Positions 4,879-10,468 of a stretch of DNA of 10,468 nt are shown in pieces. The position numbers and the translations under genes are program-made. The DNA is taken from positions 1 to 10,468 of the forward strand of contig DASUKL010000019.1 in assembly GCA_036278755.1 (NCBI GenBank), in the 5' to 3' direction. Numbering within the stretch: position 1 is the stretch's first letter; each line of letters begins with the position of its first letter. The notes under the pieces were generated by a model, which saw only the letters and a program-made list of their open reading frames with translations, did not search any database and was not told the DNA's origin. The stretch comes from DASUKL01 sp036278755. Lineage in GTDB: Bacteria > Chloroflexota > Limnocylindria > Limnocylindrales > CSP1-4.

Positions 4879-6170
4879 GCGGGCCGACGCCGCCGGCGGC
4901 CCCCGAACCCCAGGGCACCCCCGATCCCCGGGACACCCCCGATCCCCAGGGCCCGGACACCTCCCCGGGCCCGCGCGCATCGCGCAACCCGATCAAGGAC
5001 GGCTCGGTGGGCGTCGGGCGCATCCTGGGCGTCGAGATCCGGCTCCATCCCAGCTGGTTCATCATCTTCGTCCTGCTGATCTTCTGGCTCGGGGCGGCCC
5101 CGGACCAGGCCGAGGAGGTGCCGGGGCTGCTGCGCTGGGGCGTGGCGGTGGTCGTGGCCCTCCTGTTCTTCGGCTCGGTCGTCGTCCACGAGCTGGCCCA
5201 CGCCCTGGTCGCCCGACGGCGGGGCCTGCGGGTCGACACCATCACCCTCTTCATCTTCGGCGGCGCCGCCAACCTCGAGCAGGAAGCCCCGACCCCGGCC
5301 ACCGAGGCCCTCGTCGCCGGCGCCGGCCCCGTGGCCAACCTCGTCCTGGCCATCATCTTCTGGCTGCCCTTCCTGGCCACCCGCTCGAGCCCCGACCCGA
5401 CCGGCGAGATGATCGCCGGGGTGTGCTTCTACCTCGCCGCCAGCAATCTCCTGCTGGGCCTCTTCAACCTCGTGCCCGGTTTCCCCATGGACGGCGGACG
5501 GCTCTTCCGGGCCCTCATCTGGTGGCGGACCCACGATTTCGTGCGGGCCACCCGCTGGGCCGCTCTGGTAGGCCGCGGCTTCGCCTGGCTGCTCATCGGC
5601 GTCGGCTTCGTCCTAGCCGTCGTCTCGGACGTGGTCAACGGCATCTGGCTGGCCTTCATCGGCTGGTTCCTCAATCAGGCCGCCGAGGCGAGCTACAAGC
5701 GGATCGAGGTCGAGCAGGTCGTGGCCGGGGTCAACGTCGGCGACGTCATGGAACGCGAGTGGCCCAGCCTGCCGGCCCAGCTGACCCTCGACACCTTCGT
5801 CGACCAGGTGGCCATGGCCCAGGGCCCCGGGTTCTACGTCGTGACCCAGGGTGACGAGCTCATCGGCACGCTCGACGTGGGCCAGGTCAGCCGCGTCCCG
5901 CGCGGGCAGTGGCAGGAAAAGCGCATCGGGGACGTCATGACCAGCGGCGACGCCATCGTCACGCTGCTCGCGGCGGACCCGTTGTGGAATGCGGTCATGC
6001 GCTTCGAGGAGGGCGGGGCCCACGGCATCCCGGTGGTCTCGCCGGCGGACCGGCGGCGGCTGGTGGGCCTGCTGACCCGCGACGGCGTCTTCCGCGCCTT
6101 GCGGGCTCGCTCCCAGGCCGCTCCGGGGCCGGGTGGCAGCGGTCCGGCCGGGGCCACGGGCGCGGTCTGA
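4875..6170 (+). CDS. Site-2 protease family protein (M50B) with C-terminal CBS pair
   Basis: The 431-residue product is a membrane zinc metalloprotease of the S2P/SpoIVFB type with about six membrane helices. The zinc motif HELAH gives H105, E106 and H109; the third ligand is D206 in VPGFPMDGGR; a GPVAN segment lies between them. Two CBS modules follow at about residues 285-415 (GDVMEREWPS... and GDVMTSGDAIV...GIPVV). CBS modules usually bind adenosyl ligands. Such enzymes cut transmembrane segments, often of anti-sigma factors; no substrate is visible here. The N-terminal 40 residues are Pro/Asp-rich, with an 18-bp-period repeat at 4916-4947. The ATG at 4875 is chosen because it overlaps the previous stop as ATGA; a GTG at 4863 is possible. 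The end overlaps moeA (TGATG). Confidence 0.92.
   Translation: MSGPTPPAAPEPQGTPDPRDTPDPQGPDTSPGPRASRNPIKDGSVGVGRILGVEIRLHPSWFIIFVLLIFWLGAAPDQAEEVPGLLRWGVAVVVALLFFGSVVVHELAHALVARRRGLRVDTITLFIFGGAANLEQEAPTPATEALVAGAGPVANLVLAIIFWLPFLATRSSPDPTGEMIAGVCFYLAASNLLLGLFNLVPGFPMDGGRLFRALIWWRTHDFVRATRWAALVGRGFAWLLIGVGFVLAVVSDVVNGIWLAFIGWFLNQAAEASYKRIEVEQVVAGVNVGDVMEREWPSLPAQLTLDTFVDQVAMAQGPGFYVVTQGDELIGTLDVGQVSRVPRGQWQEKRIGDVMTSGDAIVTLLAADPLWNAVMRFEEGGAHGIPVVSPADRRRLVGLLTRDGVFRALRARSQAAPGPGGSGPAGATGAV
4916..4947 (+). repeat. Short 18-bp-period repeat in the site-2 protease N-terminus
   Basis: CACCCCCGATCCCC occurs at 4916-4929 and again at 4934-4947, 18 bp apart and in frame. It encodes the two TPDP blocks of a Pro-rich tail before the first membrane helix. 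It is probably a slippage product in a disordered region. Confidence 0.6.
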
Positions 6171-7495
6171 TGTCTGCCTCTGCGCGGACGCCTCCGACGC
6201 CGACGTCCTCGCCGTCGTCGAGCGGCTCGTCGGGGCTGCTCTCGGTCGAGGCGGCGCTCGAGCGCATGCTGACCGGGCTGCGGCCGCTGCCCGCCGAGGA
6301 GGTGCCCCTGGCCGAGGCCCTGGGCCGCGTCCTGGCCGAGCCGCTGACCGCCCTGACCACCCTGCCGCCCTGGGACAACACGGCCATGGACGGCTTCGCC
6401 GTCCGCGCCGCCGACGTGGCCGATGCCTCGCCGAGCCATCCGGTCGAGCTGCGGGTGATCGGCGAGGTCGCCGCCGGCCACGCACCCACGGCCACGGTCG
6501 AGCCGGGCACCGCGATCCGCATCCTGACCGGGGCCATGCTGCCGCTCGGCGCCGATGCGGTCGTGCCCGTCGAGGACACCGATGCCCAGCCCGGCCTGGC
6601 GGACCTGCCCGAACGCGTCGCCGTCCGTTTCGCCGTGGCCGTCGGCGAGAGCGTCCGACGGGCGGGCAGCGACATCCGGGCCGGTGACCCCCTGTGCCCG
6701 GCCGGGACGCTCGTCCGGCCCGCGACCCTGGCTCTCCTGGCCGCGGCCGGCCATGCCACCGTCCGCGCCCACCGCCCGCCGCGCGTCGTCGTGCTGGCCA
6801 CGGGCGACGAGCTGGCCGCGCCCGGGACACCGCTGGGGCCCGGCCAGATCCCCGAAAGCAACGGGCCGATGCTGGCGGCCCAGGCCAGGCGGCTGGGGGC
6901 CGAGGTGCGGACCGGCCCTCCTGCCCCCGACCGGCTCGACGCTGTCCTCGGCGCCCTCCGTGGGGCCCTCGTCTGGGCCGACGTCGTCGTCGCCAGCGGC
7001 GGCGTCTCGGTCGGGGCCCACGACGTGGTCCGCACGGCCATGGAGTCGGTCGCCCGGCTCGACCTCTGGCGGGTGGCCGTCCAGCCCGGCAAGCCGCTGG
7101 CCTTCGCCCGGGCGACTGGGGAGGACGGCGGGGGCGAACGGCTGCTGTTCGGCCTCCCCGGCAACCCGGTGAGCAGCTTCGTGACCTTCGAGCTGTTCGT
7201 CCGACCCGTGCTGCGGGCCCTGGCCGGGCATGCTCGGCCGGTCGACCGGCCGCAGGTGCGGGCCCGGTTGGGCGCGGCCGTGACCAAGGCCACGGGTCGC
7301 CGGGCCTACCTGCGCGTGACCCTCCGCCGCGACCCGCGAGGTGACGGTATGCTCGAAGCTCGGCTGGCCGGCGGGCAGGGCTCCAACGTCCTCTCGGCGC
7401 TGGCCGCGGCCGACGGGCTGGCCATCGTGCCCGAAGGCCTAGCGGGCCTGCCGGCCGGGGCCGAGGTCGATGTCCTGCCGCTCGACGGCGGCTGA
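6170..7495 (+). CDS. moeA: Molybdopterin molybdenumtransferase MoeA
   Basis: The 441-residue protein inserts molybdate into adenylylated molybdopterin, the last common step of molybdenum cofactor synthesis, in the cytoplasm. Signature blocks appear in order: LPPWDNTAMDGFA (D74, equivalent to E. coli D59), ILTGAMLP, LATGDELAAPG with IPESNGPML, SGGVSVGAHD (from S276), QPGKPLAFA, and FGLPGNPVSSF (about 327-337). A MoeA C-terminal domain IV follows. E. coli MoeA has 411 residues; the excess is mainly a Ser/Pro/Thr-rich N-terminal tail of about 25 residues. The frame is open further upstream, but the ATG at 6170, overlapping the protease stop as TGATG, is chosen because the upstream part lies within the protease gene and has biased Arg/Gly-rich composition. 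moaC follows 22 bases downstream. Confidence 0.96.
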   Translation: MSASARTPPTPTSSPSSSGSSGLLSVEAALERMLTGLRPLPAEEVPLAEALGRVLAEPLTALTTLPPWDNTAMDGFAVRAADVADASPSHPVELRVIGEVAAGHAPTATVEPGTAIRILTGAMLPLGADAVVPVEDTDAQPGLADLPERVAVRFAVAVGESVRRAGSDIRAGDPLCPAGTLVRPATLALLAAAGHATVRAHRPPRVVVLATGDELAAPGTPLGPGQIPESNGPMLAAQARRLGAEVRTGPPAPDRLDAVLGALRGALVWADVVVASGGVSVGAHDVVRTAMESVARLDLWRVAVQPGKPLAFARATGEDGGGERLLFGLPGNPVSSFVTFELFVRPVLRALAGHARPVDRPQVRARLGAAVTKATGRRAYLRVTLRRDPRGDGMLEARLAGGQGSNVLSALAAADGLAIVPEGLAGLPAGAEVDVLPLDGG

Positions 7496-7505
7496 ACCAG
7501 CCACC

Positions 7506-7512
7506 GAGGAGA
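7506..7512 (+). promoter_or_regulatory. Shine-Dalgarno for moaC
   Basis: GAGGAGA lies 5 bases before the ATG at 7518, between the moeA stop and moaC. It favours 7518 over an upstream GTG at 7470 that would overlap moeA. Confidence 0.75.
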
Positions 7513-7517
7513 CGCCC

Positions 7518-8084
7518 ATGCCCCTCCCGCCCGCCAAGCGCACCGACCGCCGGCGGCTGAGCCACCTCGATCGCTCGGGCCGGCCGCGGATGGTCGACGT
7601 CAGCGCCAAGCCGCCCACCGCCCGCCGGGCCGTGGCCGAGGCGGAGGTGGTCATGGCCCAGGAGACGATCTCGCTCGTGGTCGACGGCGGCGGCCCCAAG
7701 GGCGACGTGCTGACCGTGGCCGAGCTGGCCGGGGTCATGGGCGGCAAGCGGACGTTCGAGCTGGTGCCGCTCTGCCATCCCATCCCCCTCACCGACCTCG
7801 TCGTCGAGGTCAAACCGGATCGGGCCCGGAGCGCCCTGGTCATCCGGGCCACGGCCGCCACGGTGGCCGCCACCGGGGTCGAGATGGAGGCCCTGACCGC
7901 GGCCAGCGTGGCCGCCTTGACGGTCTACGACATGATCAAGGGCGTGGACCGGGGGGCCGAGATCCGCCACGTCCGGGTGATCGAGAAGTCCGGCGGCCGC
8001 TCCGGGGAGTGGCACCGCCCGGCCGCCTCGCCCGAGGAGGGAAGGACGACGGCCGGCAGTCGCGGGCCGCGGCGGCGCGGATGA
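7518..8084 (+). CDS. moaC: Cyclic pyranopterin monophosphate synthase MoaC
   Basis: The 188-residue protein converts the MoaA product 3',8-cyclo-7,8-dihydro-GTP into cyclic pyranopterin monophosphate. Diagnostic motifs are MVDVSAK, PKGDVLTVAELAG (K61), ELVPLCHPIPL (H87) and LTVYDMIKG (D138, K141). All four catalytic residues sit exactly 10 positions later than E. coli K51, H77, D128 and K131, so the active site looks complete. EKSGG with GEW closes the conserved core. A basic tail of about 20 residues (ending RGPRRRG) extends past the usual C-terminus. The stop overlaps the next ATG (ATGA). No moaA, moaD or moaE is in the window, so the rest of the pathway must be encoded elsewhere if it is complete. 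Confidence 0.96.
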   Translation: MPLPPAKRTDRRRLSHLDRSGRPRMVDVSAKPPTARRAVAEAEVVMAQETISLVVDGGGPKGDVLTVAELAGVMGGKRTFELVPLCHPIPLTDLVVEVKPDRARSALVIRATAATVAATGVEMEALTAASVAALTVYDMIKGVDRGAEIRHVRVIEKSGGRSGEWHRPAASPEEGRTTAGSRGPRRRG

Positions 8085-8686
8085 CGCGTCCCGCCAGGGC
8101 CGCCAAGGCCCCGACGAACGCCCAGGTGACCGCGCGGGCGGCTGCCCAGTCGGCCGAGGCGGGGGCGACCACCGGAGGCGACTCGGCCGAGCCAGAGACC
8201 CGGGTCTTCGTCCTGACCGTGAGCGACGGCGTGGTGGCCGGCACGCGCCGCGACGAGAGCGGCCTCCATCTCGCCGCGCGGCTGGCCGAGCTGGGCCACG
8301 ACGTCGAGCGCGGCCTCGTGCCCGACGATCCGGCGGCCATCGCCGAGGCCGTCCGCGGCGCCGTGGCCGCCGGCCATCCGCTCATCGTGTTGACCGGCGG
8401 CACCGGCCTGACCAGCCGCGACGTGACGCCCCAGGCCGTGCGGCCGCTGCTCGACTACGAGGCCCCCGGGTTCGGGGAGCTGATGCGCGCCGCGGGGGCC
8501 CGCAGCACGCCCCTGGCTGCCCTGTCGCGCTCGTTCGGCGGGGTCATCGGCCGATCGCTCGTGGTGGCCGTGCCCGGCAGCCCTCGCGGGGCCCTCGAAT
8601 CGCTGGAGGCCCTGGTGCCCATCCTGCCCCACGCCCTCGAGACGCTGAGCGACGACTCGTCGCGCCACGAGTCGCGGGCGGGCTGA
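8081..8686 (+). CDS. mogA: MogA/MoaB family molybdenum cofactor protein
   Basis: The 201-residue protein belongs to the family that adenylylates molybdopterin before metal insertion by MoeA. The MoCF-type core starts at about residue 43 (RVFVLTVSDGV). It carries LTGGTGL (T105-L110) and SRDVTPQAVRPLLD (D114 in the active-site loop), then APGFGELMR and a VAVPGSPRGALE nucleotide-binding region. The first 40 or so residues are Ala/Thr/Arg-rich and look disordered. Sequence alone does not separate MogA from MoaB; mogA is used as a convenience name. The ATG at 8081 is chosen for the ATGA overlap with moaC; an upstream in-frame GTG at 8009 would add a 24-residue overlap. The end overlaps the next gene (TGATG). 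Confidence 0.93.
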   Translation: MTRPARAAKAPTNAQVTARAAAQSAEAGATTGGDSAEPETRVFVLTVSDGVVAGTRRDESGLHLAARLAELGHDVERGLVPDDPAAIAEAVRGAVAAGHPLIVLTGGTGLTSRDVTPQAVRPLLDYEAPGFGELMRAAGARSTPLAALSRSFGGVIGRSLVVAVPGSPRGALESLEALVPILPHALETLSDDSSRHESRAG

Positions 8687-10468
8687 TGGTCGAGGCGATC
8701 CGCGAGGCGCCCTTCTTCCAGCTCGCGCCGCTCGTCTTCCTGGCCGCGGTCGTCATCTTCGCCCTCCAGATGGCCCGTCACCTGCGGGTCTTCGCCGCCG
8801 CCGGACCGGCCCAGGTCACGGACCAGCCCGAGTCGCGCCTCTCCTCGTTGCTCGTGTACGCCGTGGCCCAGGTCAGGATGTTCCGCGACCCCGGGCCGGG
8901 GCTCATGCATGCGGCGATCTTCTGGGGCTTCGTCATCCTCACCGTCGGGACGGCCAACCGCGTCACCCTGGGCCTCGTCCAGGCGGTCATCGCCTGGCCC
9001 CTCGATGGCTGGCTGTGGCGCCTGCTGGTGGTGGGCCAGGGCCTCCTCAGCCTGGCCGTGCTGGGCGGCCTCGGCTATGCCCTCGTTCGCCGCCTGCTGA
9101 CCCGGCCGGCCCGCATCACCCTCTCCCGCGATGCCCTGACGATCCTCTGGCTCATCGGCGCGGTCGTCCTCAGCGAGATCCTCTTCGAGGCCTTCCGCCT
9201 GGCCCGCTATCCCGATCCGGACGGGCCCTTCGCCTTCGTCGCCTACGTCGTGGGTCGGCCCTTCGTGGGCCTGCCGCCGGCCTGGCTGGAGCTCCTCTTC
9301 GGCGTCTGCTGGTGGGCCAACATCCTCCTCGTCAGCGGCTTCCTGATCTACCTCCCGATGTCCAAGCACCTCCACATCGCCCTGGCCTTTCCCAACGCCG
9401 CCTTCCGCAAGCTGCGCCCCCGGGGCGAGCTGCCGGCCATGGACCTGGAGGCCGAGACCGCCCGTTTCGGTGTCAAGACCATCGAGGACCTGCGCTGGAA
9501 GGACCTCCTCGACGGCTTCACCTGCACCGAGTGCGGGCGCTGTCAGGACGCCTGCCCGGCCTGGGCCACGGGCAAGCCGCTCAACCCCAAGACGATGATC
9601 ATGGGCCTCCGTGAGCTGTCGGTGGAGGCCGAGCATGGCGTCCCGCTCATCCCCTGGATCCGGGCCGGCGGCTCGGGGCTGGATGGCTCGGGCGCATCGG
9701 GCTCGGCTTCGGCATCGGGCTCGTCTGCCGGTTCGGGCGCCGGCGGCTCGGGGCTCGATCGGTCGGCCCTCGGACGCCCCATCGTCGACGCCGCCATCCC
9801 CTACGACGCGGTCTGGGACTGCGTGACCTGCGGCGCCTGTGTGGAGGCTTGCCCCGTGCTCATCGAGCACGTCGACAAGATCGTCGGGCTGCGGCGCAAC
9901 CTCGTCCTCGAGGAGAGCCGCTTCCCGGTCGAGCTGACCGCCGCTTTCAACAACATGGAGCGGTACGCCAACATCTGGGGTCAGCCGCAGTCGAGCCGCC
10001 TCGACTGGGCCAAGGGCCTGCCCTTCCCCGTGCGCACCGCGGCCGAGGTCGTGGCCGAGGGCGGACCGGACGCCGTTGCTGGCCTCGACTGCCTGTACTG
10101 GGTGGGCTGCGCCGCCTCGTTCGATGATCGCAACCGGCGCGTAGCCCGGGCCTTCGTGACCTGCCTCGATGCGGCGGGCGTCTCGTTCGCCGTGCTGGGC
10201 CAAGAGGAGTCGTGCACCGGCGACCCGGCCCGGCGGATGGGCAACGAGTACGTCTACCAGCTCCTGGCGACGGCCAATGTGGCGACCCTGGATCGCTACC
10301 GGCCGGCGACCATCGTCACGGCCTGCCCCCATTGCTTCAACACCCTGGGCGTGGAATATCCCCAGTTCGGCGGCCGCTACACGGTCGTCCATCACGCCCA
10401 GTACCTGGCCGAGCTCGTGGCCCAGGGCAGACTGCGGGCCGAGGAGGGCTTGGCCGCAGGGGCGTCGG
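8686..10468 (+). CDS. EtfD/EMR-like membrane Fe-S reductase (HdrD-type, 3' truncated)
   Basis: The frame stays open from ATG 8686 (TGATG overlap with mogA) to the window edge, 594 codons. About five membrane helices (roughly 10-32, 74-100, 108-134, 148-170, 199-225) form a NarI-like cytochrome b domain; H75 (LMHAAIFWG) and H228 or H230 (MSKHLHIA) are candidate haem ligands. Two [4Fe-4S] sites follow: C280, C283, C286, C290 (CTECGRCQDACP) and C379, C382, C385, C389 (CVTCGACVEACP). A heterodisulfide-reductase-type CCG domain starts at C475 (WVGCAAS), with C510 in SCTGDPARR, then CPHC (C547, C550) and VVHHAQYL. This order matches mycobacterial EtfD and Geobacter EMR, which pass electrons from ETF, reduced by acyl-CoA dehydrogenases, to menaquinone. 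A Gly/Ser/Ala-rich linker, about residues 326-365, separates the Fe-S sites. The final part is cut off. A glycolate-oxidase-type subunit is less likely given the membrane domain. Confidence 0.9.
   Translation, partial: MVEAIREAPFFQLAPLVFLAAVVIFALQMARHLRVFAAAGPAQVTDQPESRLSSLLVYAVAQVRMFRDPGPGLMHAAIFWGFVILTVGTANRVTLGLVQAVIAWPLDGWLWRLLVVGQGLLSLAVLGGLGYALVRRLLTRPARITLSRDALTILWLIGAVVLSEILFEAFRLARYPDPDGPFAFVAYVVGRPFVGLPPAWLELLFGVCWWANILLVSGFLIYLPMSKHLHIALAFPNAAFRKLRPRGELPAMDLEAETARFGVKTIEDLRWKDLLDGFTCTECGRCQDACPAWATGKPLNPKTMIMGLRELSVEAEHGVPLIPWIRAGGSGLDGSGASGSASASGSSAGSGAGGSGLDRSALGRPIVDAAIPYDAVWDCVTCGACVEACPVLIEHVDKIVGLRRNLVLEESRFPVELTAAFNNMERYANIWGQPQSSRLDWAKGLPFPVRTAAEVVAEGGPDAVAGLDCLYWVGCAASFDDRNRRVARAFVTCLDAAGVSFAVLGQEESCTGDPARRMGNEYVYQLLATANVATLDRYRPATIVTACPHCFNTLGVEYPQFGGRYTVVHHAQYLAELVAQGRLRAEEGLAAGAS
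9664..9755 (+). repeat. Gly/Ser/Ala-coding low-complexity repeat between the two Fe-S sites
   Basis: A 17-base sequence, GCCGGCGGCTCGGGGCT, occurs at 9664-9680 and again at 9739-9755, exactly 75 bases (25 codons) apart. Between the copies lie irregular TCGGGC/TCGGCT triplet-pair repeats. Both copies encode AGGSGL. The stretch forms a flexible linker in the EtfD-like protein and looks like an in-frame slippage expansion. Confidence 0.7.

Noticed and set aside
5909..6169. Upstream extension of moeA to an earlier GTG
   Set aside because: It would lie entirely within the CBS-domain coding region and adds an Arg/Gly-rich tail unlike MoeA; the ATG at 6170 overlaps the previous stop in the usual TGATG way.
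5613..8015. Open antisense frame of about 800 codons across site-2 protease, moeA and moaC
   Set aside because: The product is Arg/Gly/Pro-rich with no recognisable domain, and lies opposite three genes with complete catalytic motifs. Long antisense frames are expected at this GC content.
8009..8080. Upstream extension of mogA to an earlier GTG
   Set aside because: It would overlap the end of moaC by 76 bases; ATG at 8081 gives the ATGA overlap seen elsewhere in the run.
8455..10395. Open antisense frame of about 646 codons opposite the EtfD-like gene
   Set aside because: The sense strand carries two perfect ferredoxin motifs and a CCG domain; the antisense product is low-complexity His/Gly/Glu-rich and matches nothing.
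1..10468. CRISPR arrays, tRNA/rRNA genes, transposases or phage genes
   Set aside because: None seen. The repeats present are short, in-frame or two to three copies, without spacers, and every long sense frame belongs to a housekeeping or metabolic family.

Overview
The window is a very GC-rich bacterial segment. G or C fills almost every third codon position, and long spurious open frames lie antisense to real genes. It is packed on the + strand with ten coding regions, the first and last cut by the window edges. I infer a monoderm-type, GC-rich lineage, most likely Chloroflexota (Limnocylindria-like), with Actinomycetota as the alternative. The reasons are a DUF3048 gene end, a DUF1461/Lit-type membrane protein, a CBS-type site-2 protease and an EtfD-like membrane Fe-S reductase together, plus two genes whose only visible start signal is a -10-like box about 6 nt before the ATG (leaderless transcription). 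No marker gene fixes the taxonomy.

Layout. 1-138: C-terminal end of a DUF3048 (YerB-like) protein. 139-462: the only gene-free stretch over 300 bases, holding a strong terminator-like hairpin (191-238), a CGACCC motif three times at exact 24-bp spacing (377-430), and a TAGACT box just ahead of the next gene. 463-4176: a close run of a PLP-dependent aromatic-amino-acid-type decarboxylase, an acyl-CoA dehydrogenase-like flavoprotein lacking the usual catalytic glutamates, an OsmC peroxiredoxin and a small DUF4332-like helical protein. 4219-6170: two overlapping membrane-protein genes, DUF1461/Lit-like and site-2 protease with two CBS domains. 6170-8686: a molybdenum-cofactor block, moeA-moaC-mogA/moaB. 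8686-end: a membrane-bound heterodisulfide-reductase-like protein of the EtfD/EMR type (ETF:menaquinone reductase), 3' truncated.

Most junctions are TGATG or ATGA overlaps, so the genes are probably translationally coupled in one or a few operons; a second promoter may lie at 4207. The MoeA, MoaC and MogA proteins act on molybdopterin (MoaC early, MogA and MoeA late). The EtfD-like protein would pass electrons from acyl-CoA dehydrogenases, via electron-transfer flavoprotein, to the quinone pool. Nothing here is a clear new defence or mobile system. The most unusual elements are the non-canonical acyl-CoA dehydrogenase coupled to the decarboxylase, the loop Tyr-to-Phe state of that decarboxylase, and in-frame repeat expansions in several proteins.
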